A DNA stretch of 53,580 bases, taken from Chara braunii. Its lineage: Eukaryota > Streptophyta > Charophyceae > Charales > Characeae. The stretch covers positions 1-53,580 of the forward strand of contig BFEA01000365.1 in NCBI GenBank assembly GCA_003427395.1, in the 5' to 3' direction. The position numbers and the translations under genes are program-made. Positions 1 to 10,802 of this stretch are shown one piece after another. The number at the start of each line of letters is the position of its first letter. Position 1 is the first letter of the stretch. A model generated the notes under the pieces. It ran no database searches and was not told the DNA's origin. It saw only the letters and a list, made by a program, of their open reading frames with translations.

Positions 1-3000
1 GGCGCGAATACCCTTACAAGGGTATCCGCCCTGGTTTTTGCAAATGACAGGAAAATGGGTTTGATTGAAATAAGCCGTGCGAGGCACGACCACGTCCGGG
101 ACCCGCCCTGGTTATGCTAGTGGGTGTGTGGGCGCGCAATATTAAGGCGCGTGTGTGATTTTTCTGATTGAGTGGGCGGCCGGTCTAGCCGACCTGCCCG
201 GACCGTGTTACTGGCTCGATTAAGGGGTAAAAGTCCGGTCCTTGGGCGGCACGTGCGACCTACGGTAGGGCTGGCACGCCGATAGGCACGTGGGATGGCC
301 ACGGCGCGGTCCAAGCAGGTTGGCGCGGGTGCCTAGTGTTGGCACGCCGGTCGTAGGAAGGAAAGAGAGGGCCCAGGTTGTTTTTCCCAGGCCTAGGCAC
401 GGCGCGGCATCACTCCATATGGAAATCCGCGCCCAACTATCTCAGGATTGGGCTTAGCCCTATAGGTTGAGACATCGAATTATTGCCACGAAGACACAGG
501 GATCAAGGCGGCGGGCGTCGGCGCAGCAGCGACAGAGCGTCAAGGAGAGCTGAGGGGGTTGAGGGCCCAGTGGGGCTGTCCCCACTTGGTTTTGTTGGTA
601 GGTGCGGCTATGGACCCGGCCTACGGGGCCGGTAGGGTACAGGTGGTTTTCGCTCCATGTTTAGGATTTTTCCTTTTATATATGTTAGTTTACTTTGTTG
701 CTATTTGTTGTTTTTNGCTATTATTCACGGACTCGTTTGATTTAGGGGCGTGGTGGTGGAGCTGGTCGTCCAAGATTCGGGGAACCGCGGTTGGGGTGCG
801 GCTGCGCCTAGGACCCTTGGGGTACTCGTTAAAGCGAGGAGCGGGTCGGGGTGCTTGTCACGGCCGCGGCCTGTAGGGTATGGTGGGGGTACCGGCGCNA
901 ATCCGGCCTCGAAAGAGGGCCGGATCCGCGCCCAGGCGTCGTCAGGCCGACGACGCTGAAGCCTCCAGCAGGCGGCGAGGGGCTGTGGGGTGTGGTCCTG
1001 ACCGAAGCCCCTCGGGAAAAGGGGAGAAAAGATTTCGGACGATACGGGGGAGTTCCGTCCGACTGCTGTGGGTAGGAAAGATACGTGCCAAAGTCAGGGA
1101 GTGAACCCGGATGCGAACCGGGTTAGGGGCGGGTGCCAGGTGGTGAGAGGGGTAAGCAGACTGGGCGACTTTTGGCGCAGCCGCGGGGCATCACCCCGGT
1201 CTGACTCGTTGGGACACCAGTATGGGATCGGGGCGTGAAGATTCCTAGCGAATCCGGACGTGGGTTGCACCGGGTGCATACGAAGGAGGGGGTGTCAGCC
1301 GGTGTGAAGTCCTTCGGGACGTTTGAAAAGAGTGGAACGATGCAGAGGGGAGTAGCGTGGCTCCTGCACAGGGGAGGCGGGCATAAGTTGAAGAAATTAT
1401 GTCATTAGCTTGTTTTGTCTCGCTGCCGAAACGATGGGATGCCACGCTGACTAGAGACCGCGGTATGTGGATTATCGGTGATAACGGCACAANGGTAATC
1501 GGGGAGGAGGTGCTTTGCGCTAAAGGCTATCGGGGAGGAACCCGGACGGGTCCCGCGGTGAGGTGCGTTCGGAGATGGTGGGAAGGATGAGGTAGGGCAG
1601 TGCGCGCAGCGAAAGCAGGCGCTAAGACGAGGGACAGAGGAGCGCAGTGCGGGAAGAAGGCGCGGAGCATTAGGAGGCGGGTGAAGACAGGAAGTGGGGA
1701 GTGGGATGAACCCGGTGGGGTTCCCCGANCAGGCGCATACGGGCTGAGAGTCAGAGGTAGCGGAGTGACGGGAGTAGGGTGACGGGTGGAGGGATAGTGA
1801 CGACCACGGGGGCGAGACAGCGAGGGAGTGAGTCGGGGGTAGCGGGGTAACCGGCGCTGGGTGAGTGAATGTGGACGAGGAACGGGACGGGATGCATTCA
1901 GAGACAGAGAAAGGGGAGCAGAAGTGGGTTGCACGAGCTATGGCCGGAGGGAGGCAGGATACTGTTGCCCCTCGTGGCTGTGGGGCTGATCACCGCGCTC
2001 CCATAACGAATTGAGTTATGTTGCTGGGCTCGACTGGAACGATCGTTTTCGAAGTGGTCGTCGCGGTGCAGTTCGCAGCACGACACTGGTCGTAGTAGTG
2101 AATTACGGAAGTCGCCGCCTCGAGCTGCTGATTTAGCCTCCTTTTGTAAGACTTCGTCAGTGTGAGTTTGGTCTGAACCTGGCTTGAGGAGTGGCCGGGT
2201 GCATTACACGAAGCAAGGTGTTGACTGCGCTGATCAGGTTATCACCAGGAGGCAACGAGCGAGCGCGGGCGTGGGGGAACGAGAGAGGGATGGTAAGAGT
2301 CGGAGAGGGGGCACAGAAGTNAGGAAGAGGTCGGACACTTACCAAGCAGGAGCGAACGCCCCCCAAGATTACGGGCGGCAGTACGGCTACCATACCAATC
2401 GAATGTGCTTAGGGCCCGGCCATTCGGCCAGGAAAGGAAAGGCCTTNCTCTGTTCTCTCATGCGCTCGATTCTGCCTGATCGAGTTGTCCGTTGTATCGC
2501 TCAAAGCCGACGGGACTGTGGTCCGACGGTGATAGCCTTTCGAACGATACCGACCCTCATAGGGGTTGTAGTCCACCTTCTCGTACTGGGCACGGGGTGG
2601 AGCCAGTGGGAGAGTAAGGTTGAGCTCATCTGTATTGCTAACTGCGATCATGTACGGTAGCCAGCCGTNGAGATGAGTGGGCGGAGCGCAGCAATCTGTG
2701 TCAGGTCGTGTGTCCTAGTGGTACCTAATGAGTGGAGCAGGCCTGCAGGAGGGGAAAGGACTGTGTGTTGCCTGTAAACCAGTCTGCTAACCGGTGTATC
2801 ATGCGAAGCCACCAAAAGTAGCCAAGGGACCGCAGACNAAGTTATTGGCCGATACCGTGCTAGTCTTGCTGCACGAGGTACTGAAGTATGCGCGACACCA
2901 CAAGTTGGGCCGTGTTGGAGGAGTTCGCCGTTTGTGTGAGCACAGTGCAAGAGCTGATTGGCAACGGGGGTTGCAGTTGAGGCACAAATCAGCTGGTGCT

Positions 3001-3384
3001 CGCTAGACTGCAGCTGGCTTTCGCCGCATTGCAACTGCCGGATCGGCGGACTAACTGTTGATTGGGTGTTTACTGTGTCTGGCGCGCCATCTCGCCGCGC
3101 TTCGCCGCTACACGTAGTGGCTACATCCTGAATCAGTTGCAGCTGCTGTANGCACAGTACCTTGCTGAGCTGGTGGTGCTCTTTCTATAAAGAACGTTGA
3201 AAGTGTGCTCTACATGGGCGGCTTTCCATTTGGCAGCGCAAGTGGAGGTTTGACTCGGGGGAGAGGCTGCTGTTGCAGTCGGGTGGGGTGGTGACAGGAA
3301 GGGGCTTGTTGCTGCGAGTTTGGGAGGACATAAGGGGACCAGCAGTTAGCGGGCAGACCACAGTTGACTAAGCGGGCTTTATAT
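1..3384. other. GC-rich gene-free region, possible retroelement LTR/UTR
   Basis: No ORF here resembles a known protein. The stretch is G-rich on the plus strand and carries isolated single N calls (for example near 716, 899, 1493, 1729, 2322, 2447). The same style of isolated N appears in the gypsy LTR at 39.5-43.5 kb, which suggests consensus ambiguity from collapsed repeat copies. Small inverted repeats occur, such as the one at 900-926. I infer repeat-derived sequence, perhaps the LTR of another gypsy-like element, but found no second LTR copy or primer-binding site to prove it. Confidence 0.35.
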
Positions 3385-3660
3385 GTGGCCATCATTGCGG
3401 GGCCCTCAAGCGAATCAAGGGACTAAGGCCCTCTCTTGCGAGTCTGAGCGCACCTCCCTTGTATCTGAGAGTCTGAACATTCTCTCTTTCTGCCCTTCTT
3501 ACTCTAAGTCTAGTCTATTGGTGCTGAGAGGAAGGCGGCGGGCGGGATTGCAACATGCAATCCGCGCCAAGGCCTCTGTGGAGGTTCGCCCCACCGATTG
3601 CAGGAGCTCTGCCGGAGCCTAGGCGAGGCTCTGGAGGCAGGGAATTGAGAGGTAACCATC
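3385..3660 (+). repeat. Dispersed repeat block R1, copy 1
   Basis: This 270-base block recurs in diverged form at 27640-27912. The two share the same order of landmarks: 'ttgcggggccct', 'cacctcccttgtatctgagag', a pyrimidine-rich stretch and 'gaggttcgccccaccgattg'. In both places the block lies just upstream of the hairpin-bearing repeat region, so block and downstream unit probably belong to one larger element. Short ORFs in it (about 79 codons here) are only weakly preserved between copies, so I do not call a gene. Confidence 0.7.
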
Positions 3661-3915
3661 CCTTTCCCTCTATGTACCCTGACATAACCCCTACTTATAC
3701 GTCTTGCTATATTTGACTGAGTGTACTGCATGCACCCCTACTTTGACTTTGGTTTGACTGACAGGACACAACTCAAATTAAGTAAAGGAGTGTGTACGCC
3801 ATCTCAGTTTCGGTTTTTGTTGATTGTTTGAAGGCAGATTGTGAACACAAGGGGTTGCATCTGGGGGAAGGGTGGGTGAAAGGTGGTTTTGCCTAAGCGT
3901 GAATGGGTCCTTTGG

Positions 3916-4740
3916 GGTCAGACCAGTTCCATAAGATTGGACGGCCTGACCGCTGTGTTTTATTTTTGAATTGCATGGAGAGTCAGACCAGTTCCATAAG
4001 ATTCGACGGTCTTATTGCTCTGAATTGTGAGGGTTTGATTGTGGCTGACCTTTTAGGGGCCAAACCTGTACCATAAGATTGGAGGGTTTGGTTGCCATGT
4101 TTGATTGGGGTTTGTTTTGTTCCTTTTGTTTCTGATCGAGGAGGTCTGAGCAAGTCCATAAGATTGGACGGCTCAGCCCCCCTCTTGTTTTATTCTGAGG
4201 GGATAATCCTTGTTGAGGGCAGGGCATGTCCATAAGATTGGACGACCTTGGACTCATGCTGTGCACAGTTGGGTCAGAGAGAAACGATCCTGGCAGAGGA
4301 CCAGACCAGTTCCATAAGATTGGACGGTCTGGCCCAATGCCTCGCACATGCTGGAACCCAAAAGACTAAATTTTGGCTATATTTTATACTATCCTATTTA
4401 TGAACAGGCTAGCCAGGCATGGGTTCCATAAGATTGGACGGTCTGGCTATAGCTTATCATGAAATGAAGAGAGTNTAACTAAGAGTATAATTGAAGGTAA
4501 CCCTGGGCAGGNTGGGCCTTGTTCTAAGATGAACGGCTCAGCCCTATGCCCAGTTTTTGAATACCAAGCTNAGAGAGGTATATATAAGTTGGATATTAAA
4601 CAGTTCTGGGCGACTAAGCCTTGTTCTAAGATGAACGGCCTAGTCGTATGCCCAAAAAGAAGAGAGAAGTAGTTGTGCAACCTGTTCGTGTATACTCGAT
4701 GGCTGAGTCAGACAAGTTCCATAAGATTGAACGACTTGAC
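3916..4740 (+). repeat. Array of about ten hairpins with conserved loop and covarying stems
   Basis: The core 'ccataagattgga', or the variant 'gttctaagatgaac', recurs at roughly 35-110 base spacing. Each core is bracketed by arms that differ between copies but are complementary within a copy. Examples are CCAAACC/GGTTTGG (4060-4091), CTGAGC/GCTCAG (4146-4176), CCAGACC/GGTCTGG (4301-4332), TAGCCAG/CTGGCTA (4410-4449), and CTGGGCA/TGCCCAG enclosing a further stem (4503-4553). The inner stem also covaries, GTCC/GGAC versus GTTC/GAAC. The related units at 28-36 kb use CATT/AATG. This points to selection or templating on a folded structure. The host element is unknown. Confidence 0.75.
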
Positions 4741-5039
4741 TTTATGCCCTATGTAAGCTGGGTATAAGGGGATAAAGCATTGAAAGGTTACGAACTATTG
4801 TTTGCAAGGATTGATTTGGGGTGGCGAGAGTACTTACCTTTGTGGTTTGGCCTGCATGAGCCTGAGTGAGGCTACTANTTGGTTTGAGTGTGAGGTTGAC
4901 AGGTAGTTGCTTTAGAGGCTCGCCTTGTGCTAGAGCGATAGGAGTTAGGTCAATTCTTGCATTTTCTGGGCTAAGTTTTTTTAATTAGATCGATTCTCAC
5001 ATTTTCTGGGATCTTTTGTTATACTTGGCTTTGTATAAA

Positions 5040-5340
5040 TTTTGGTAAGCCACTTTCTCTACGGGAAGCGCTGCCGAAATTTCTACAAATCTGGGGAGTT
5101 AGTCAATTCTTGACTTTTCAAAGTTCAACCTGTCTAAAGTTCATGTATGGCTTAGTAAAAATCTGGAAAGTCTCCTTTTCTAAAGGGAGTGCTGCCCAAA
5201 TTTTTGCTAAGACAAAATTGGACTTCGAAAAATCAAAGATTATCTCTGCTCTCATATTCGGGCTAATATAAATTCTTAAAAGGCACTTTTCCTACGGGAA
5301 GCGTCACCGAAATTTTCTTGATTTAGAGGAGTTAGATTAT
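5040..5340 (+). repeat. Subrepeats with 'gggaagcgctgccgaaattt' motif
   Basis: Three spaced copies of a motif like 'acgggaagcgctgccgaaat' sit near 5060-5085, 5175-5205 and 5295-5318, about 120 bases apart. The same kind of subrepeat occurs in each large unit at 28-36 kb, after the hairpin zone. It also occurs in the gypsy leader near 43.9, 44.07 and 44.65 kb. I infer a shared leader-type sequence from related elements. Confidence 0.6.
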
Positions 5341-5830
5341 ATTCTGACAGATGAGGATTCTGACGATCCACCGTGGGATGGGTATGATAGACGAATGTAT
5401 ATGGGCAAGGAAAGCGAACAGGTGGGGAGGAAAAATTAGGGATTTAAGTTTCAGCAGACCGGGGCTTCCGTCTCTGTGCCGATTTGTCGAAACGCAAGTC
5501 TCACCGATGAAGATGCCGTTGTGTCCAAGAATGTACTCGAGTACTTCTCCAACTGAAGAGGAAAGCTTCACTTGAAAGGACAGACGGATACTCCAGAAAA
5601 GAGGAACTCGTGAGTTGCAGCCGTAGTTGCCTGACTTGGGTGAAGAACTGTAGNGGGACGCTCCCCGGAGCGTCACGCTGGTAAATCTGGTAAATCTGGT
5701 AAGTTACTGATGGCGATCTGAAAGCCTAGGGGGAGGTGGTTTCCAAGATGGCGAAGTTACCAACACGGGAACATACGCATTGGGGTTAACTTCTCATCGT
5801 TACCTTCGCCCCGCCGGGCCGAAGGTTGGA
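5341..5830. other. Junction of repeat unit, no recognisable gene
   Basis: The first part still follows the unit copies at 29.5 and 34.9 kb ('gaggagttagattatattctgacag' region), then diverges. The plus frame from about 5340 begins with an acidic stretch (DEDSDDPPWDGYDRR) before a stop. This could be the degraded start of an element ORF, but nothing supports a function. Confidence 0.3.
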
Positions 5831-6400
5831 TAGCTATGGTGGAAAGAAAAAAAAACTTCTGAGCGTCAGCCATGCGAAAACAACGCAGGCGATCCAGCGC
5901 CGCTGAGGTCGCGTGCCGTTCCGTCCCCCACCGGGATTTTTTTTTTTGTTTTCTTGCTCTTCATTTGATTTCGTCCGTGGAAGGCCCTCACCGCGGTGGA
6001 AGTAACACCAGTGCTTTGAGGTATGTATCTGGCTAGTATGTGTGGAACATGCATGCTTTTTTTTTCTTTCTTTTTTCTTTGGTGTCCTGTCCGTGCCCTG
6101 CCAGTGGGGCAGGGCAGATTCCATGAGGGGCACCCGTATTCCTTGGGCAGATTCCATGAGGGGCACCTGTCTTTCTTTTTTTTTTTCTCTTCATTTGTTT
6201 TCCATGGGATGCATGTCCTCCTTGAGGACACAGTCCCAACAGCACCTCAGAGAATGTATCTGGTGGTTATCAGGGCCTTAGGGAAGTTTCTTTTTTTTTT
6301 TCATTCTTCTGTATTTTATTGTCTTGGTTCTTTTTCAGATGTCAGTGCCGCGAGTACCAGAAAAGAAAAAAGGAAATAACGATGGGACCCAGGCTTGGCA
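5831..6400. other. Poly-T-rich repeat remnant with a 36-base tandem duplication
   Basis: Several T tracts of about 10 bases occur (5938, 6057, 6176, 6290). The segment 'gggcagattccatgagggg' is present twice, at about 6112 and 6148, a 36-base period. ORFs on both strands here are low-complexity by-products of the T tracts. Confidence 0.4.
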
Positions 6401-6529
6401 AAACTCGGTGCGCAGTGAAATCAGCTTCGGCAAAAACAGGGTCGGAGGTAGTGCCAGTGGTGGTTTAAGGAAAAAAAATATGTATATAAAAATATAAAAA
6501 GAAAAAAGAAAAATCAGAATGATTGTATT

Positions 6530-6615
6530 GTAGTCATCTGATTGTATCTAGATTCGAACGCGGGTCTTCATTTGTGGGTTTACAAACTGAGCTGAGCGCT
6601 CTGGTCCTAGGGCCA
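6530..6615 (-). repeat. tRNA-derived SINE, copy 1
   Basis: On the minus strand an A-box-like CAGCTCAGTTTG is followed after about 25 bases by a B-box-like GCGTTCGAATC, and then by a T-rich tail running to about 6470. There is no closed acceptor stem, so it is not a functional tRNA. It shares architecture with two other copies in the window. Confidence 0.55.
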
Positions 6616-6633
6616 TTTCAAAGGTTCTTTTTC

Positions 6634-6728
6634 TTTCTGCGGCTGGATTCAAACATTGGCCTGCGTTTTGAGTCTTTTGACAGTTGATGGGTGTACAAAC
6701 AGAGAGCTATTCCCATTGGGGATACCGA
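6634..6728 (-). repeat. tRNA-derived SINE, copy 2
   Basis: Read on the minus strand it contains TTTGTACACCCAT, then AACTGT, then GTTTGAATCCAG. These match, in order, the plus-strand copy at 10690-10770. It lies head to tail beside copy 1. The B box is degraded (TTTGAATCC). Confidence 0.55.
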
Positions 6729-6799
6729 GAAGATCATCCTGCCAGTGGCCCCTTCAAGGACTTAGGACTTAGGACATTTTGAGTGCCAAGCAAACAGCA

Positions 6800-7280
6800 A
6801 CTCTCCTACTCCAGTGACACTGACTGATGGCTACGCGGTGATGTCGTTTCAGAAGTTATGGACGGTTTTCCCCTCGGGCCCGCGCTGTTGGATATTCGGT
6901 ACTTGGGACTGCTCCTACGAGGACCACAAATTCGTGACATCTACGACTGCCTTCATTTCAGACCTTGGTACTGACAGCATCTACCGTGAGCATTTGCAAC
7001 AACTATCATCAACGTTCAGGAGTGTGCGGCACCAGGGGACAGCCTTGCCAGTCCTCCCGGGGCACGCAGAAGGACAATGACAGGGTGGCGATTAAGGAGG
7101 AGGAAAGCTTAGTTGGCAGCAGTCTGGATGTTAGGCCGCACCCGGATGGGAGAGTGTTGGTGATCCCGTTCCAAAAGCACAGTGACAACACTGTTACCAT
7201 GATCACCCCGGATGAGGCTCGCTGGCTACCAAGGCTCAGGTCTACCGAATCCGTAACTTGCGGCACCAATGGTTAATAGG
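6800..7280 (+). other. Unassigned region with two short overlapping ORFs
   Basis: ORFs of 88 and 103 codons overlap in different frames (6814-7080 and 6965-7276). Neither matches a family I recognise. They lie upstream of a LINE C-terminal fragment and could be degraded LINE coding sequence, but I see no reverse-transcriptase motif. I do not call a gene. Confidence 0.2.
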
Positions 7281-7806
7281 TGGTATCATTTTCGGCGAAT
7301 TTTTCACCGAAACTGCCATATTTCCCCGAATTTTTGCTTCTCTTCTTCTTTTTTTTTTTTGTGACACTGTGTGTGTGATCTGTATGTGCTTTAGGGTATA
7401 TCTGTATTCAGGTTCGACGTATTTGGATCAGTAAAGAAAAAGTTGGCAAAAACACCGAACTCCGAGATAAAATTGGCAATTGGCAAACTCCAAAAGCTAC
7501 TCCGAATCGGGTTTTCTAGTGTTTTTTAACTTTCTTATTTCTTTTTATTTTTCTTTTTTTTGCCTGTAACAGTTTGGTCTTTTTATGTTTGTATTATAAT
7601 TATGAGCCTGCGTTGTTTGTTCATGAAATTTTCGATGACTTTGCTCGACGTGGTGATTCCGTGAAAAACCTCGAATATTGGGCCCTCCATTAACCGTCTC
7701 TCAGACGCGCTAGGTAACTCAGTAGCCAAGCCGGGAAGGGCCTCCGTTGATATATTGAATTTGCGGCCGGCTTCTTGTTTCGGGCCTCCGACACTGCCTG
7801 CGGCCG

Positions 7807-8130
7807 ATGAATGGGAAAGCTACTGGTGGTTTTAAGTGGTTTGCTGGAATGAGAAAAGGCCCTGCCAAGATTGTGCATCCTTGCAATCATATGTGGCAGA
7901 TCTTTCACCGCCGCTTGCCCACAAATGACTGGCTAATGGACAGAACCCAGCTAGAACAGCAGAGCTGTGCACTCCTGTGGTGCAAACTCTGCAACTCAAG
8001 CTACCCAGCATGCAGAATACCTGAAACCATCCAACACATACTGCTGCAGTGCCCAGGGTCAGTGTGGACGTGGCACTGGTGGGACAAAGTGTGGAGCCAG
8101 CTGGGTACGGAGGAGCAATGGCCATCATGA
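7807..8130 (+). pseudogene. LINE (non-LTR retrotransposon) C-terminal zinc-binding domain fragment
   Basis: The 107-codon frame carries the signature of the reverse-transcriptase zinc-binding domain (zf-RVT) found after the polymerase in plant-type LINEs. It has W-x2-IFHRRLPTNDWL near residue 30, then C-x2-C (CKLC near residue 60), then ETIQHILLQCPGSVW with the final His and Cys. Only this 3'-terminal piece of the usual 1,000+ residue ORF2 is present. A stop at 8128 truncates it, although matching residues continue briefly. There is no polymerase domain upstream, so it is a 5'-truncated dead copy. Confidence 0.7.
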
Positions 8131-8305
8131 TGGGACTGGAGGGCATTGTTCTGTGGAGCTTGGGACCCTCTGCAAGCTAGAACCTTCACGGCTTCGCTGG
8201 GCATATGTTTGATACCGGGTGGTGCTCTGCACCCTTCGGCGGACGCACTGAAATAGAGGGTGCCTGACTGGATTAACGGTCATTAACCAGATTTCACTGA
8301 GATTA

Positions 8306-8463
8306 TTAAACCACCAGCACATCGTAAAGTCATGCCCGTTAACAAGCCACAATTTTAGGAAACGTACCGGCCACTACAGGAGCGCCCACATTCATCCATC
8401 TAAAAGTGTTTCTACTCTATTTTTTTTCGTGGCCAATAGCTGGGGCAAGTACTGGTGGTTTAA
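8306..8463. mobile_element. MITE-like element E1
   Basis: The ends are inverted: TTAAACCACCAG on the left and CTGGTGGTTTAA on the right, about 158 bases apart. There is no coding capacity. The interior resembles E2 ('caattttagga' versus 'gaattttggga'). A lone copy of the same terminus occurs at about 7819. Confidence 0.6.
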
Positions 8464-8535
8464 CCAACAAGTACAAACTGAGCTGATGACAAAATGGGAT
8501 GAGGTCCAGGAGAGATTAAAAATCATTGAAGTTCA

Positions 8536-8703
8536 TTAAAACCACCAGTACCTCCTGAAAGTGCTCCACGTTAATGAGCATGAATTTTGGGATGAGCGGG
8601 CCTCGGCCGGTAGGCCCGATTCGAAACCAAGTGGAAACGGCGTGATCTCCACTTATGGCTGGCCGTTAACGCGGAGCACTTTCAGGAGGTACTGGTGGTT
8701 TAA
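8536..8703. mobile_element. MITE-like element E2 with 37-base terminal inverted repeats
   Basis: The arms at 8537-8573 and 8666-8702 are inverted copies with one mismatch. They begin TAAAACCACCAGTACC and reach CTCCACGTTAA. The 92-base interior is non-coding. It shares its outer 12-14 bases with E1, so the two belong to one family. No transposase is present. Confidence 0.7.
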
Positions 8704-9027
8704 ACCTTTGTCACACACAAAAGGACGCATCATCAAACATCAAACAATTTTCACATGCCATTGACTGGCTGGGTGGTGAGCAAGGGGGATGGATGGTAGA
8801 GATGGCATGGGAAGGGGGGGGAGGAGGAGAGTGGGGGGGAGAGGGAGAGAGGGAGGCCCCTCACGTCTGCAGCAGGTTTACAAGCTGGTGTTTCATGATT
8901 GGACTAATATATTTGGAGCCATCCCTCTCCGCTCTCCCTCACATTTTCCAGATCTGTTTCCCCTCGTGCGCTTTCCATTGTAGAACCACAATGTTAGGGG
9001 GGGCGGCTTGATGAATGACCTTGTGTT

Positions 9028-9126
9028 AAAGTATGGGGGAAGGGATGGTGGTTATGATTGGGCTGTGAACGACTGCTAGCTAGCTAAAGTATGGGGGAAG
9101 GGATGGTGGTTATGATTGGGCTGTGA
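9028..9126 (+). repeat. 58-base-period tandem duplication
   Basis: An identical segment of about 41 bases beginning 'aaagtatgggggaaggg' occurs at 9028 and again at 9086, separated by 'cgactgctagctagct'. It is a recent local duplication. Confidence 0.85.
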
Positions 9127-9277
9127 AGATGCTCCTTCGCAGAACTGATCACAACCCGCACAGTTAATCCCCCGGGGTATCCGGGGCAATCAATGCTGGC
9201 AGGAATGGAGGACGCTGGACCCGTTGTACAGCAAGTGCGGCTCCCCACCAAAGGATTGAGCAGTTTTCAGAAAAAGG

Positions 9278-9278
9278 G

Positions 9279-9304
<26 letters not shown>
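9278..9304 (+). repeat. Poly-A tract
   Basis: An uninterrupted run of A, possibly the tail of a retroposed copy. No source element could be identified upstream. Confidence 0.7.
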
Positions 9305-9309
<5 letters not shown>

Positions 9310-9420
9310 ACATAACTGGTGTTTGGAAATGTGTCGAGTACAAGGCTTGTGTAGCTGAGGAGACATGGACATGCTGTGACTATGAAGTAGTAATTTGTGT
9401 TATCTTCTGGATACCCCACA

Positions 9421-9590
9421 AGAGGAGGAGGAGGAGGAGGAGTGAGAGATAAACTTCTGGACGGCTTCGTGTGAAGCAGCAGTCAGTTCAGTAGCCGGCC
9501 ACTGCTTGTCATTATTATGTACCCTCTCACTCCTCCTCCTCCTCCTCCTCCTCCTCTCCCCCTCCTCCCTTCTCCTCCTCCTCGTCTTCC
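9421..9590. repeat. (AGG)n and (TCC)n microsatellites in inverted orientation
   Basis: AGG repeats at 9423-9441 are followed about 90 bases later by CTC/TCC repeats at 9530-9590, so the pair can form a hairpin. The proline- and leucine-rich ORF here is a by-product. Confidence 0.8.
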
Positions 9591-9999
9591 TACATGGTTT
9601 TTCTTCTTTTATTTTTTGGGTGAGAAAACAGTCTCTTTGCTAGGAGAGGTGATACCAGCACCCCCTCCTAGCACGAGTCCTGGGTGCTCCGGTCGGTGGG
9701 GAGCACCACCTGCTGGAAAGCGCATCCAGCATCCCGCTGTACTACATCAGAAGTAAGGCCTGCCAGCATTGATTGCTCTGTTTGCAGGGGATTGACTGAG
9801 CAGGGTTAATGAGAAATGTGTTTGACAACAGTACACTTTGGGGCGAGAGGCCGCCTCTTCGGCCTGCACCAGACCGCCAGATCCCTCTCGTTTCCCTAGC
9901 AGCTACGGCCTGTTTCTTCTTAATAACACGGCCTCCCATGACCAGCTACCAGCCCACCCTACCGCTAGTTCAATACGACCCGGGTGTCTCCCCTATCCT

Positions 10000-10665
10000 G
10001 CTTGTAGACCTGCCCCGTCCTTACTTGGTCCCTTCGACCTGTGATCTTGCTCAATCTGCTCCATACCATTGCATGTCCACACTGCCAGCTGGTGGGGTGG
10101 GAAGCGGTCGGGAAATTCTGTGCGTGGTCGCAGCAGGATCTCTTGACCCACTGCAGTCCAGTCTCTGAAGCAGGTACGGTAGTCTCTCCTGAACTCTTCG
10201 TGGTTACGCTCGTCCCATCTGACGCCAGTCGCCGTTCTCACTGCCCCACGAGCCCCCGTTCTCACTGCCCAACCAGTCGCCAGAGAATTGATGATGAATA
10301 GCACATATCATGTTTTTTGACGACGGAAACAACTCCGGTTTGTTTTCGAGTCTTCAAGTTTGCCACTGCACCACGAGTTCTCGTTGTATCACATATGGTT
10401 TAAATTTTTCATGTCTGTTGCCTCCTCCCCAACTATGCGGACCCCCTCGATGGCATGCATACAACGTTTCCTCCAGAGGTTCCACACGCCGGCTGCTGTC
10501 TGTGGACCCAGTGCCCAACAAGGTTCAGATCCTCTCCCACCATCGCCATGTGCGGAGATCCTATCCCACCATCACCATGTGAGGAGAGCCCCTGGGCGCA
10601 CTGCATGAATATGTGCTCTATTGTTTCCGTAGGTGACAGCCCCTCGTCTTATTTATGTGCTTGTC
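10000..10665 (-). pseudogene. Degraded LINE C-terminal region
   Basis: On the minus strand near 10570-10660 one frame reads ETIEHIFMQCAQ. This is the His-Cys part of the zf-RVT domain, closely like ETIQHILLQC of the copy at 7807-8130. Farther along the minus strand other frames give LINE-like C-terminal sequence (RWDERNHEEFRRDYR near 10200), with stops and frame changes between. I infer a second dead LINE fragment in the opposite orientation. The extent is approximate. Confidence 0.4.
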
Positions 10666-10689
10666 AGGCACAGGTAAAATGGCAAAGCC

Positions 10690-10802
10690 ACCAACAGGCT
10701 TAGCTTAGTTGGTACACCCATAAAAAAGAAACTGTTGAAATGCAGACCCGAGTTCGAATCCAGATTAGCAAAATTCCTTTTTTTTTTTTTTTTTTTTTTT
10801 TT
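10690..10802 (+). repeat. tRNA-derived SINE, copy 3, with T tail
   Basis: An A-box-like TTAGCTTAGTTGGTA at about 10701 is followed by a B-box GAGTTCGAATCC at about 10750 and a pure T run from 10778 into the assembly gap. It is the best-preserved copy of the family also seen at 6530-6728. The oligo(T) rather than oligo(A) tail is notable. Confidence 0.65.

Noticed and set aside
3078-3100. Second primer-binding site candidate (tggcgcgccatctcgcc)
   Set aside because: It does not match the tRNA-Asp site used by the gypsy element, and I cannot match it to another tRNA 3' end with confidence.
4012-4347. 111-codon minus ORF with repeated Pro/Leu/Trp phrases
   Set aside because: The phrases are translations of the repeated hairpin loop, not a protein.
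3916-4740. CRISPR-like array
   Set aside because: Repeats are not constant at their edges, spacing varies, the arms covary, and the sequence is eukaryotic with no cas genes.
8475-8520. 'gctgatgac' as a second hammerhead core
   Set aside because: No GAAA follows a possible stem II, and no stem I or III can be drawn.
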